Shown here: positions 1-11,340 of the stretch, piece by piece
How positions within the stretch are numbered: position 1 is the stretch's first letter
Layout: the number at the start of each line of letters is the position of its first letter
DNA from: Protula sp. h YS-2021
Taxonomy: Eukaryota; Annelida; Polychaeta; Sabellida; Serpulidae
Assembly: GCA_949752745.1 (NCBI GenBank)
Contig: OX457025.1
Span: 101,500,439 to 101,564,438 of the forward strand
Direction: 5' to 3'
DNA length: 64,000 nucleotides
Position numbers and translations under genes: made by a program
The notes under the pieces: model-generated
Databases searched by the model: none
What the model was told of the DNA's origin: nothing
What the model saw: only the letters and a program-made list of their open reading frames with translations

Positions 1-44
1 CGGCAAGGCAAAATCTAGATTTGACTTCTGTTTTGCCAACCCTG

Positions 45-289
45 TACACAAAGTTTATTATCAGTGTCGATCCCTTATCGGTCTCACAGTCACAAGAAAG
101 CCTGAAGGTGTCAAACACAATGATTTTAGATCTGATAGAACGCTACGAAAGTTCCATCAAACAAAGCAAATCCCTAGTGTTCTGCTGGGTGCCAAGCCAA
201 GTTGGTAATGAAGCTACAGATCAGGCAGCAAAAGAGGCGTCAAACTACAATATATCTGACCTTCTCATACCATACTCTGACTTCAAACA
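45..289 (+). pseudogene. RNase H fragment of a non-LTR retrotransposon
   Basis: The translated segment matches, almost residue for residue, the RNase H region of the fuller copy at 2916-3431 (shared stretches MILDLIERYE, SLVFCWVPS, DQAAKEA, NISDLLIPYS). RNase H domains of this kind degrade the RNA strand of the RNA:DNA hybrid during target-primed reverse transcription. Relative to the fuller copy, three residues are missing in the loop after CWVPS. The homology stops abruptly at about 289, where the 165-bp satellite begins, so this is a truncated dead copy with no start codon of its own. Non-LTR identity is secure from the second copy; the clade is not resolved. Confidence 0.8.
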
Positions 290-1795
290 GCGTTTCTGAA
301 ATGTACCAATACACCAAAAGGTCCGAAACGCATTTTTCATAAATCGTGAAAACAGCGTTTCGGTAAAAATGAAGGAATTTTTAAAATCCAGCGTAGTACC
401 AACATAGTCACCTAGTCAATAGCAACATGTAGAACATGACTAGACATAAAAACAGCATTTCTGAAATGTACCAATACACCAAAAGGTCCGAAACGCATTT
501 TTCATAGTTCGTGAAAACAGCGTTTCGGTAAAAATGAAGGAATTTTTTAAATCCAGCGTAGTACCAACATAGTCACCTAGTCAATAGCAACATGTAGAAC
601 ATGACTGGACATAAAAGCAGCGTTTCTGAAATGTACCAATACACCAAAAGGTCCGAAACGCATTTTTCATAGTTCGTGAAAACAGCGTTTCCGTAAAAAT
701 GAAGGATTTTTTTAAAATCCAGCGTAGTACCAACATAGTCACCTAGTCAATAGCAACATGTAGAACATGACTGGACATAAAAACAGCGTTTCTGAAATGT
801 ACCACTACACTAAAAGGCCTGAAACGCACTTTTCATGGGTATGAAAACAGCGTTTCGGTAAAAATGTAGGATTTTTTTAAATCCAGCGTAATACCAACAT
901 AGTCACCTAGTCAATAGCAACATGTAGAACATGATTAGACATAAAAACAGCGTTTCTGAAATGTACAAGTACATTAAAAGGCCTGAAACGCACTTTTCAT
1001 GGGTATGAAAACAGCGTTTCGGTAAAAATGAAGGAATTTTTTAAATCCGGCGTAGTACCAACATAGTCACCTAGTCAGTAGCAACATGTAGAACATGATT
1101 AGACATAAAAACAGCATTTCTGAAATGTACGACTACACTAAAAGGCCTGAAACGCACTTTTCATAGTTCGTGAAAACAGCGTTTCGGTAAAAATGAAGGA
1201 TTTTTTTAAATTCAGCGCAGTACCAACATAGTCACCTAGTCAATAGCAACATGTAGAACATGACTAGACATAAAAACAGCGTTTCTGAAATGTACCACTA
1301 CACTAAAAGGCCTGAAACGCACTTTTCATAGGTATGAAAACAGCGTTTCGGTAAAAATGTAGGATTTTTTTAAATCCAGCGTAGTACCAACATAGTCACC
1401 TAGTCAATAGCAACATGTAGAACATGATTAGACATAAAAACAGCGTTTCTGAAATGTACCACTACACTAAAAGGCCTGAAACGCACTTTTCATAGGTATG
1501 AAAACAGCGTTTCGGTAAAAATGTAGGATTTTTTTAAATCCAGCGTAGTACCAACATAGTCACCTAGTCAATAGCAACATGTAGAACATGACTGGACATA
1601 AAAGCAGCGTTTCTTAAATGTACCAATACACCAAAAGGTCCGAAACGCACTTTTCATAGTTCGTGAAAACAGCGTTTCGGTAAAAATGAAGGAATTTTTA
1701 AAATCCAGCGCAGTACCAACATAGTCATCTAGTCAATAACACCATGTAGAGCATGACTAGGCATTAAAACAGTGTTTCTGAAATGTACCAGTACA
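290..1795. repeat. 165-bp satellite array, about 9 monomers
   Basis: Monomers start with GCGTTTCTGAAATGTAC at 290, 455, 620 and 786 and continue at about 165-bp spacing to near 1790. Monomers differ by a few substitutions, for example two variants of the segment before the poly-T block. Each monomer carries an internal inverted repeat, CCGAAACGC followed some 26 bp later by GCGTTTCGG, which could form a stem-loop. The last monomers are more divergent. No coding potential is visible. Repeats of about 165 bp are typical of nucleosome-length satellite DNA; a structural role is not shown. Confidence 0.95.
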
Positions 1796-2168
1796 CCGAA
1801 ACCAGCCACCACATTCCCGGAAATTTCGAGTTTTATACTTAAAATATTACTTTCAAATATAATTTGTTGTTAAATATTATTTACTTATTTATTTGTTATT
1901 TTTTAAACAATATTTACTTAGAGTGTTCCTAATAAACACATTTATAATTAAAATGTAGCTGCTTTTTTCAACTGCCTTATTTACACTTTAAAAGAATTAG
2001 GTGCAATTTCTCTTTGGTGAAATTTGAAACAGAATGATTCATTGGAATGGATTTGTAAACAAGCCACAGCCCTGCGTGAGAAATGCGTACTATGAAAAGA
2101 GCGTATTATTGTTTATAAACAAAGAAACGCATTTTTCACGACACGCAGAATTTATGGAACAGTACCAG
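1796..2168. other. AT-rich spacer with a satellite remnant
   Basis: No gene is seen. The stretch is AT-rich. Near 2125-2140 it holds GAAACGCATTTTTCA, a piece of the 165-bp satellite monomer, so the array probably once reached this far or seeded a fragment here. Confidence 0.6.
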
Positions 2169-2169
2169 T

Positions 2170-3638
2170 ATTAAATTAAAACTATATACATCATTAATAA
2201 GATCTAGAATAGATTATGGTAGTGTCGTCTACGGATCAGCAAGGCCTTCGTACTTAAAGATGTTGAACCCAATACAAAACCAAGGCCTTCGCCTCTGCTT
2301 TAACGCTTTCAGAACCTCACCTGCGGAAAGCCTTCAGGTTGAATAAAATGAACAACCATTAGATATCCAACGAATCAAACTTTCAATGCAATATGCAATT
2401 AAACTATACGCAAATAAAGAAAACCCCACCCATGAGGCAGTGTTCGAAAAAGACCATTCAGAAATCCTAAACACACGCCCTAGAGTTATCGTACCCTTTG
2501 GCACTAGAATCCGTAACCACCTTTATAATGCTGGAATCAAAGTCGAGCAAATTGCAAACTTAAAAGTTTCGAAATACCCAACATGGAAAATACAAAGGCC
2601 AACCATAAACAAAAGTTTTCCAAAGACAGAACAAATGCTGAAGATTTCAAAGTTAGGTTTGCTGAGATAAAGGAAACCTACCTTCACCATCATTTCATAT
2701 ACACGGACGGGTCTAAACGTGATAACAAAGTTGCTGCCTCAATAGTTACACAATGAAATACCCTGAAAACAAGATTACCAAACGGCTCCTCCATCTTTTC
2801 CGCGGAGGTTCGGGCACTCCAACTAGCCATGAAAATCGTCAAGATTAGTAGGTACAAAAAGTTCCTTATCTGTGTCGATTCCTTATCGGTCTTACAATCA
2901 CTATAAAATCTGCAAGTGTCGAACACGATGATTTTAGACCTAATAGAACGTTATGAAACGGCAACCAAACAAGGCAAATCCCTAGTGTTTTGCTGGGTGC
3001 CAAGCCACGTCGGCATATCGGGTAATGAAGCTGCGGACCAGGCAGCAAAAGAGGCGCTAAACTACAACATATCCGACCTTCTCATACCATACTCCGAATT
3101 TAAACTCCATATCTCAAGTTATGTAAAAAACCTTTGGCAACAAAAGTGGAACAAACAAAGAAATAACAAACTCTTTCAAATCCAACCAACAGTTGGACAA
3201 AAGCAGCTAGCTTTTGGCAATATTCGCGACACAACGGTTATGCATAGAGCTCAAATCGGGCGTACATACATCACTCACGGATATCTTTTGAGAGGCGATG
3301 CGCCTCTAGAATGTATTGGTTGTCAAGAACGTTTGACTGTAAAACATTTTCTACTCAATTGCGCAGATTTTCAGAACATGCGTTCACGCTACTACAGTGT
3401 GAATTCCATGAAAGACTTTTTACAAAGGTAGCATCAAGCAAAATTATTTCTTTTCTGAAAGAAATACACTTGTACAGTAAGTTTTAAATTGAACTTAGTT
3501 GGTTTTAGATTATACACCACTTTTTTGTCTATTTTAATTGATCTTAGTTTCAACGGAGTCTTCCTATAGCAGCAGAACCGACACAATATGACCCTAACGG
3601 GTTGCTGCTGTCATTAAACTAATCAATCAATCAATCAG
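2170..3638 (+). mobile_element. 5'-truncated RNase H-bearing non-LTR retrotransposon
   Basis: The element preserves the C-terminal end of reverse transcriptase, then RNase H, then a 3' UTR ending in ATTAAACTAATCAATCAATC. The short tandem AATC tail is the usual mark of a non-LTR 3' end. The 5' limit near 2170 is where recognisable RT thumb sequence begins, consistent with 5' truncation during insertion. The tail abuts the minus-strand CR1-like element at 3639 and cuts off its 3' UTR, so this copy probably inserted into that element. An I/Jockey-superfamily clade with RNase H is likely; the exact clade is open. Confidence 0.8.
2175..3431 (+). pseudogene. RT C-terminus plus RNase H, with several stops
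   Basis: The first part reads as the RT thumb/connection region (LIRSRIDYGSVVYGSA, then IQNQGLRLCFNAFRTSP). It continues to the open segment 2386-2670. RNase H follows, with the expected acidic residues: YTDGSK near 2700, SAEVRAL near 2806, CVDSLSVLQSL near 2872, and GNEAADQAAKEA near 3020. The 171-codon segment 2916-3431 is intact and ends in a cysteine/histidine cluster (CIGCQERLTVKHFLLNC), a knuckle often seen at the end of such ORFs. In-frame stops near 2344, 2668, 2754 and 2904 show that the copy is dead. Confidence 0.8.
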
Positions 3639-4639
3639 TAAAAGATTCTACATCAACTGTATACGACACATTATACCATTTGCGCATTAAATTAGATTTT
3701 CTCATGATATCACTTGTGCGTAATGATCGTAGAATTGCATTTTCTGATTCATGTAATCTTTTGTATGTACTTTTAATATATACTTCCATAACTTCATCAT
3801 ATTGTCTGATATTACGTAATTCCATTTCGAATGATATACTACATGTTCTATGTAAATTTAAAAAAAAACACGAAAAATATTATTGCAAGCAATTTTGAAC
3901 TGATACATAGTGCCTTTCTTATAACACGACCACAACTGGGAAGTATAAAAGTTACTGATATATGTTTTGAACATTTTCGTCTTTCAATATTGGTGTAACT
4001 GTTGTACTCATAAGAGCTTCGGGAAGGTAGCCATGTTTGTACATCGCATTAAAACACATGGTTATTAAAGGGTATCCACTTTCGTCCGCATACAAAACAT
4101 GTTCAATTGTTAGTCCTGATTTATCTGGTGATTTACCCTTACTGATATCTTCCGCGGCTCGAATTATATCCATACATGTAAAATGTTCATATTCTTCCTT
4201 TCCTTCATGTTTAAGTGTCAAATTCATGTTTCAGTGTCAAAAAGTCATTGGATACACTGTTAAATAATTTACAATAATGATCCTTCCAATGCTTTGCTAT
4301 GTCATTTTCATTTGTAATGCCATTAATGTTATTAGATATAACGTTTTTGTTCACATTTAATTTTTTCAGTTCATTCCAAAATTCATTTGAGTTTTTAGAC
4401 AACAATTTCTCTGCACTTTTATTCGACTCAATCATTTGTTTATTCCTCCTACAGAACCGAAGGGCGTATTTAAATTGTGATCTCGTTCTTCTCATTGTAT
4501 CAACATAAGGACCCTGGCGAGGTTTACCGAAGTTATACCATATCGAGTATGCATCTCTTGCTATTTGATGTGATTCTGCAACATACATGTTCCATCCATA
4601 TATCTGCCGCTGACTGTTTCCGAAAAGAAGCTCCCCCAT
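3631..4639 (-). pseudogene. Reverse-transcriptase remnants (minus-strand element)
   Basis: Three open pieces: 4639-4211 (IYGWNMYVAESHQIARDA, then RRTRSQFKYALRFCRRNK), the linker between endonuclease and RT; 4227-3952 (ISKGKSPDKSGLTIEHV), the RT fingers; and 3825-3631 (STYKRLHESENAILRSLRTS), the extreme C-terminus. The same peptides appear in order in the plus-strand copy at 8040-9950. The catalytic palm with the YxDD box should lie between 3952 and 3825 but only about 125 bp are present, so it has been deleted. Confidence 0.75.
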
Positions 4640-5215
4640 ATAAAAGCCCCGGGGCTCTTATTAGGAAACTGTTTCCCAATAGAATACCCGGGGCTTCTAT
4701 TTGGAGTTAAAATAAAGACCTGAAAAATCGTTTCCTAATAAAAGCCCCCCTCCTTCCCTACAAGTCTTTTTAGAACTCGTGTTTACTCGCAATGCAGACA
4801 CGGTGCACTTAATACTTTGACGTGAGGCAAACCCCTAGACACGTTCTGCGTCGTTGCTTAATCCTGTGCTTTGCAGAAGGCAACCCCCACCCCACTTTCC
4901 CACGCTTTTATAGTTACTGTTGTTTTTCTGTGTTCTTTTTTGTGCGGATATCCATAGCATGTAGCGCTTTAATAAAAGATTGATGGTAAATTTTCCTTTT
5001 TTTTCAAATAAAAACTTATCGACAACCCCCCCTCCCCCATCTAAAAAACAGAAGCCCCGGGGCTCTAATTAGGAAACCGTTTCTTAATAGAAGCCCCGGG
5101 GCTTCTATTTGGTTTTTAAGTGAGCTCCTGAAATTGGCCAGTGTCGAAATAGAAGCCCTGGGCTTTTTTTCGGAAACCCCCGGTACTTCGATGGTTATTA
5201 ACTCCCCCTTCTTTA
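4640..5215. repeat. Insert flanked by ~62-bp direct repeats with GC palindromes
   Basis: Two near-identical blocks, 4643-4704 and 5051-5112, each run AAGCCCCGGGGCTCT, then an A/T-rich centre with AGGAAAC(T/C)GTTTC, then CCGGGGCTTCTATTTGG. The second block contains the perfect palindrome AGAAGCCCCGGGGCTTCT. A third partial copy (AGAAGCCCTGGGCTT) lies near 5150. The segment interrupts the ORF2 linker of the minus-strand retroelement, whose sequence resumes on both sides. The duplicated ends suggest a short non-autonomous element of unknown class. No coding sequence is seen inside. Confidence 0.6.
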
Positions 5216-5371
5216 GCCGTTGAATGTGTCAGAGAAGACACTATTTGCTGATGAAATTGGGATATTTTCAGCTTACAGTCGTTGGAAGAACATGTGATAT
5301 CACAACTTGTGACACATTCTCTTGGAATTTTCACATTTTCGATTGCAGATTTTGTATGCACTTTGTAAGAG

Positions 5372-6177
5372 TTAATTTTTTTCCGGTAAAAGTTTTTCCC
5401 AATTGGTATGATGCGGTTTGGCTTTCATATACTCGTTAATTACTACTACCTGGTCAACATCAAGGTTAATTAGCAAGGGTTCATGATCAGAAGACATGTA
5501 AGAATGCATCACAGATATGTTCTTGATTTTCCTATATCCTGCCTTAGTACACACACAATGGTACAACCAAGAAGTTGTATCCCATGCATAACTCAAGTAT
5601 GTAAAGGAATCACTAGGCAACATTTCATAGTCGGCAATCTTGTAATTACCTTCATTCGCAAATCTTAGAAGATGTGCACCAGACTTAGAAACAACATTAT
5701 TGAGGGATTTAGATAAATCAGAGTTAAAGTCACCAATTATATACACATACTCGGCATTGGTAGTTTGACAAATTGCATGTAGTTTTCCTAGACAATCAAG
5801 ATAAAGGTCTTCATTGTCGTTATTTTCATATGGTAGATACACATTAACAATTAGAGTAACTGTATCACCATTGACTATTTTCATACCAAACATATTGTCA
5901 TTGTTATATGAAACATTTTACATTTTTCAATTTGGAATTCCAAATAAAACCTATACCCCCATGTTTTCTACCAAAAACAGTTCCTTCAGTCGTGTCCACT
6001 AGAGAAATGCCTTATCCTATGAAATTTTCATTTATATTACTTAGCCGATTTAATTCAGATTTGTCTAATCACAGCTCTTGTAGGCATAATATATTGGCAG
6101 ACTTGCATAATTCATTAATTTCTTTGGTTGAACTTTTCAGACCATTACAATTAAAGAATATTATAGATAATTTATCG
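5372..6177 (-). pseudogene. Endonuclease domain of ORF2 (minus-strand element)
   Basis: This is the start of ORF2. From 6177 the translation begins IIFFNCNGLKSS, continues NILCLQEL, and shows a stop where a tryptophan is usual after LQE. Later come VYIIGDFNSDLS near 5720 and SSDHEPLLINLD near 5480. These are the N, E, DxN and SDH motifs of the EEP endonuclease family, which nicks target DNA. At least three in-frame stops occur between 6177 and 5894; the part from 5893 to 5372 is open for 173 codons. Confidence 0.8.
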
Positions 6178-6220
6178 TAATGTTTACTGTCATTACATTT
6201 CGAAACATTTGGGACACTAT

Positions 6221-7482
6221 CTAGGGGGTTCGCCATCTTTGTTGTCGGACCGAAGACGATCTTGGTTCAAAGAACGTTCTCACAAGAGTACCACTGGGCC
6301 AGCCTTTTGGATCCATTAATATATCAATGTTCTCATTAACAATGACTAATTTGAATGAATTATAGGTGTTGTATCTCGTCTGCAGTTGTATACACTCGAC
6401 GTTTGCTCTTGGTAGTAGAGTGCGGACGTGGAAGGCGATGTCATCAGTAGTCGTATCCATATATTGGCACGTGAGATAAATAAACTCTCAAGTGCGCTTT
6501 TTCACCGCGTATATGTTTGTCGATGCCTCTGTTCCCAGAAAAGAGCTGGTGCGATTGTTTTCGTCGAACACGGAATTGCTTCGGTTATTAGTATTTTCTG
6601 CAAAAGTCACACTTCTGGCTTGTTTAGGCGGAGGTGGTCTGGTGTTTCGTTTTACTACTTCAGTCCACGATTGTGCAGTAGATGATAATCGTCAATGACA
6701 TTATAAGAATTTGTTCTGGTTAGACATGGACTAGAAGATGCTGAATTCTCGCTTTGTATCGTTCCGTAGTTCTTTGATGGCAGTCAGCTCCTTCTTCAGA
6801 TCACAATTCGTGGTCTGTGAATGATTTTCTTTGATTCTCGCATTTCCGATGTCAACTGGCTCACATCAATGTGTGTCAAATCGACTGGGGGGAGATTTTG
6901 AAGATCCCGTGCCACGAATATTGAATAAGTTTTTCAATGTCACACGTTAATATCACATCTGTTATATCGTCTATATTCTTCTTTACTGTTGTTTTTGGAT
7001 CGCCTTGCCGCTTGGGCTTGCGTTTCTTCGACGCGCAGGACCTATATGCTATTATTTTAGTACTTTCAATTACTTCGTGAGTGTAAAAAGTCGGAGCAAG
7101 TCATGAAAATGGAATCTCTCGCTAACAAATCAATTTTGTTAGAAATGTAAGTGAATACCTCATTTATTATTACTTGGTTGACAGTCACATTATTGTCATT
7201 CTCACCTTTGTTATTGTCAACGATAACATGGGTAGCCCCATCAATTACTACTTGATTATTCATATCATCACCATTTGAGGTCGATTCTGCACATGCCGCA
7301 CTTCGCTTTTGAGCTGTCAACACTCGTAAATTTGCTGCGTTACATTCATCGCAGCGTAGATCTTCAGATGCTCTGAACGACACAGTAGGTTTTCTTTTGT
7401 TGCATATGCAACATAGTTCAAATCTGTTCGAACGGCTTGATCTTTGCTTGATCAGTTTGTTTTTCAGGAGAAATATTCCCAA
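6221..7482 (-). pseudogene. ORF1-like protein of the minus-strand retroelement
   Basis: Two open pieces are visible. At 7482-7066 the segment has a CysX2Cys pair (LCCICNKRK) and a second pair (LRCDECNAAN), looking like a PHD/RING-type zinc finger, followed by an Asn/Asp-rich stretch. At 6460-6221 lies a segment (DIAFHVRTLLPRANVECIQL, then LMDPKGWPSGTLVRTFFEPR) resembling the C-terminal part of ORF1 proteins in invertebrate CR1-type elements. ORF1 proteins bind the element RNA. Position just upstream of the endonuclease supports the call. The stretch between the two pieces (about 7060-6465) has stops in all frames I checked. Confidence 0.55.
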
Positions 7483-7490
7483 AGCAGTCT

Positions 7491-8035
7491 AATTCAACAC
7501 CAGTCATTAAACCTCGATTTATTTTCCACTTTCGTTACTTCCTTCAAACATAAATGAACGTTCCCCCATGAGGTAAACAATAACATGTGAACAATAAAAT
7601 AAGATGCTTGAGAAGATTTCCTTGGAGACAAGTCACTTTTTTTAGCCTTGCTTTTTCATTGTAAGTTTTGTGTTGTTTTTTATAATTTTAATATATAACG
7701 CAAGTAATATAAAGTTTTATCTTTTTGAAATAGTTTTTTGTAATTAAATTGATTATTTCACGTAAAAAGACACATTAGATTAACCTTTAACAAATTTCCG
7801 ACTCCACAATCAAATGACGTCACAATAAAAATACTACGATTTACTGGACATTGTATCGTTCCATAAGACAACGTTTATATCGCTTTTTGAGGAGCGACAA
7901 GCTTTTACTTTCAATTTGCAAGACTAAATTATTCCATAATTCTACCCCTGACACTGATAGACAGAAAGTTTTTCTTCATGATATATAGAAAGAAAAAGGG
8001 GGGTCACCGCTGTTATAAGAGAAAAAAAATTGTAA
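7491..8035. other. AT-rich spacer between two retroelements
   Basis: No open frame or repeat that I recognise. The last part (about 7850-8035) may be the degraded 5' portion of the plus-strand retroelement. Confidence 0.5.
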
Positions 8036-8039
8036 TTCG

Positions 8040-9950
8040 ATGGAGTGTAAAAACTCAATCGAAACTTTTGTAAATGAAATTACAAACTGTCTTATAAGTG
8101 CAAGCAGTGAAATCTTCTCTCTCAAAAAGGGTAATTGTAACAGCAAGACGATAACCGGCTGGAACCTGTATGTTCGCGGGGCACACAATGTTGCTCGAGA
8201 TGCGTTTCAAGAGTGGCGTCATCATGGAAAACCAAAATATGGAATAGTAGCAGAACACATGAGAAGATCCCGAGCAAACTTTAAATATGCTCTTCGTGCC
8301 TGTAAAAGAAATAATGAACGAAGAGAAAGTGACAAATTGGCAGAAAAGCTTTCGAATAAAAATCCGAATGGCTTTTGGTCAGAGGTTAAGAAAATTCAAA
8401 TGATAAAACACAAATAAGTACAACTATAAATGGCCTTATAGGGAAGAACAAATAAGCGTATTTTGGAAAAGTCATTACAATGCTATCTTGAGTTGTGTCC
8501 TAGTGAACTAAAAAAGTGTATTTACCATGAAGATGTTCGTCCCGACAATATTTTGAGCTTTCCCAGCAGTGAAGTTATAAAAGCTGTAGACGCCCTAAAC
8601 ATGGGTAAATCGGCAGACTCTCGTGGCCTGTCTGTGGAGCACATAAAATATTCTGACGACGTACTAAGTGTGCTACTCACTGTTTGCATTAATGCCATTT
8701 TAGACATGATTTCTTACCGGTTTCTTTAATTGAATCTACAATTACTCCTATTGTTAAGAACAAAAATGGTGATATAACATGTGTATCTAATTATCGTCCA
8801 ATTACTCTTGCGTCTACAATGTCCAAGATTATCGAGAATCTTATTTTATTGAAAATAGAACCTAGTATTTCAACTTCCTGTAATCAATTTGGCTTCAAAA
8901 AGCAACATAGTACAGACTCATACAATCTGATATTAAAAGAAACTGTTCGACACCACAATAATCTTGGTTCTTAATATACGCTTGTTTTATTGATGCCTCT
9001 AAGGCCTGCGATAGAGTCAATCACTGTAAGTTGTTTGAAACTCTTGCGAAAAGAAACATTCCCAAGATCATACTACGATTATTGATGTACTGGTATAGAA
9101 ATCAAAGAGTTAGATGGTGTGCAAAATTTACAGAATGGTTCGATATCAAAAACGGGTCAGGCAAGGTGGGGTACTATCTCCAATTTTATTTAACGTGTAT
9201 GTGGATGTAATCAGTAATGAACTGAATGAACTGAACAAAACGGTTGTTGTATAGGCAAGCTTATCATAAATCATTTATACTACTCTGATGATCTCATATT
9301 GTTTAGTCCATCACATAAAGGTTTACAAAAACTCCTTGATATATGTAATAAATCTGGTCTTAAATTAGACATAAAATTCAATGAAATTAAAACCTTGTGT
9401 ATGGTATTCAATACGGAAAAGGACAAAACCTAAAGCATTATCCCTTTAAACTAAACGGTAAAACCTTAAAATTTTGAGACAGTTATAAATATCTAGGGCA
9501 TATTGTGGATGAGTTTCTGAATGATAGTGGCGATATACAAAGACAAATGAGAAGCATTTATGCAAGATTTAATAAGCTGATCAATACATTCAAATTTTGT
9601 GCATATAATGTAAAAATTGTTCTGTTCAAAACATTTATTTCAAATTTCTACTGTTCACATATATGGTGTAATTATAGACAAAGTATACTAAAAAGGTTTA
9701 AAGTCGCATATAGCAACATTTTTCGTAAATTCTTTCACTAAATTGTATATGTAGTATTAGCAAAGAAATGGTTGATAGAAATATTAACGTTGCAAATGTG
9801 GTTATACGATTATACATAAACAGCACTTTGAAACGCATATATAAATCAAAGAATGAAATAATAAAAAGCATTGTGTGCAGTGATTTAATGTTGAGTTCAA
9901 AGTTATTTATGCAATGGTACGATATGATATATAGAAAACCTACGCGTTGA
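8040..9950 (+). pseudogene. ORF2 reverse transcriptase, disrupted
   Basis: In order: linker (ITGWNLYVRGAHNVARDA, near 8150), fingers (ALNMGKSADSRGLSVEHI, near 8600), SNYRPITLASTMSKIIENL near 8790 (RT motif 1/2 region), NQFGFKKQHSTDS near 8885, then the catalytic box LYYSDDLILF near 9275 (YxDD with serine instead of the common alanine). The C-terminus at 9505-9950 matches the other copy. Frameshifts and stops at about 8417, 8727, 8973, 9150-9230 and 9431-9530 make it non-functional. Confidence 0.8.
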
Positions 9951-10155
9951 CTTTATTTAAATCCATCTGGTGCTTCTGTATGTAATATATTAGCTACAGA
10001 TTATTAGCTAGCTATTCATATTGCATATGTATATTTCATGACTAGAATATGTATATCCTGATATAATTACGTGAAAATATATAGTATATGGACCGAACAG
10101 TCTGAAACAAAGATATAAATCAATAAAGAACTAAATAAATGAATAAATAAATAAA
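8040..10155 (+). mobile_element. Decayed CR1/L2-like non-LTR retrotransposon, plus strand
   Basis: A 5'-truncated relative of the minus-strand element at 3639-7490. It begins in the linker after the endonuclease, runs through the whole RT, and ends in a 3' UTR of about 200 bp (9951-10150) with a repetitive AAAT/AAATGAAT tail at 10126-10155, the typical 3' end of a target-primed insertion. Because it retains the RT palm and the 3' UTR that the other copy lacks, it shows what that copy has lost. Confidence 0.8.
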
Positions 10156-11055
10156 AGACACTGAAAGGTCGCGTACTTTTAGAAACCATTAGGAAAACCA
10201 AGAAATTTTAATCAAAATGCAAAATTCACACGTAATCACAATTGACAATTGCCTCGTTTTTTCCCTGTTTGAAGAACACGTCATATGAAATGTTTTAAGC
10301 AAATAAAAAATATATGTCACCGTATCAATAAGAGGATTATACGATCTTTTTGACAAAATCCCATTGACTCAGTGGATAAATGGTGAAAACAGTGTAATAT
10401 GATTTTAATGGACAATCTATCCAACACAAGCCCTTCTAGGAACAAAATATCAATACAGACCATTTCTGGACACGACCCTATTAGTCTTTGAAAAGAATTT
10501 TTCGATCTAGACGGATTTAGTGGTTATTTATACTGTGTAAACATTGATTCAAACTCGATATTCAATGTGAAGCGCATTTCCGTCGCTAGATGGCGCAGAA
10601 ATACCCGCATTTCCCTTTAATGATCCCCACCGCTAGGCGTAATGTGTCATTATTTCAACCCCTCAGTCTTATTGTCCCCAACGAAGTAAACATAACTAAT
10701 TTCCCACTAATGTAGACTACTCTGTATATGGGATAAGATGAGGGGCCAGTAATTGTATAAACAAACTTGAAAAATGTACCGGTAAAATATCTTGTGTTCA
10801 CTAATTAGAGGTTTGTTTTGTTATGAAGTTTATGAAAGAAATCAAATAAGGAATTTACCAGTGATTTCCGGCCATTGTTGTTTACATAGGAAGTCCGTGA
10901 TCTCACGGGACTGCACCAATAATGCACTACGTAATCTTTATAAAGAAATTCTAATGTTATTAATTCTGTGTAAATTTATATACTGGTCTTTTACGTTGAC
11001 TGATTTTTTGGTGTTCTTATTTTTATGTGTTGTCATTTTAATATATCTTCGGTTA
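10156..11055. other. AT-rich sequence without recognised genes
   Basis: I see no gene or tandem repeat. A 92-codon open frame at 10792-11070 looks hydrophobic near its end but has no family resemblance and no gene context. Confidence 0.5.
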
Positions 11056-11059
11056 CAAG

Positions 11060-11340
11060 TCGGGTTATAATTTATTCCAGACAGGGGGATGTCGGTCTGT
11101 CATCAACAGCTTGTTAACACGATAACTTAAAAACTGCTGCAAGGATTTTAATGAAACTTGGTGTGTAGCTTCTATGGGAACAAACACAGATTGGTATTGT
11201 AAATGGGCCAGGTTTGTCCAAGGAAAATGCACCAACTGGACTTCAGAAAATTTCAGCTCTTGATTGACTATTGAGGGCAGCGTTTAATTGATGGGGGAAG
11301 AGATGTGGGGAATATGTGGGCTATGCACACTGCTCTAGTT
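11060..11340 (+). repeat. Dispersed repeat with GTCGGTCTGTC start and CTGCTCTAGTT end
   Basis: It begins near CAGGGGGATGTCGGTCTGTC and continues GATAACTTAAAAACTGC and ATGAAACTTGGTGTG. This is the layout of a dispersed repeat family common in mollusc genomes, as I recall it. Its last 37 bp (11304-11340, ending ATGCACACTGCTCTAGTT) recur with one mismatch at 63112-63148, inside the last predicted PWWP-gene exon, which proves that the 3' segment is dispersed. Confidence 0.6.

Larger units (their letters stand above)
3639..7490 (-). mobile_element. Decayed CR1/L2-like non-LTR retrotransposon
   Basis: Read on the minus strand, the order is an ORF1-like cysteine-rich protein (about 7482 down to 6220), an apurinic-type endonuclease (6177 to 5372), then RT flanking sequence down to 3631. 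Most of the RT catalytic core is missing between about 3950 and 3830 compared with the related plus-strand copy at 8040-10155, so there is a large internal deletion. A ~575-bp GC-palindromic insert splits it at 4640-5215. The 3' UTR is absent because another element's 3' end lies directly against it. CR1/L2/Daphne-type assignment rests on domain order; no database comparison was possible. Confidence 0.75.

Noticed and set aside
290..1795. CRISPR-like array
   Set aside because: Units are 165 bp and homogeneous through their whole length; there are no unique spacers, and the genome is eukaryotic.
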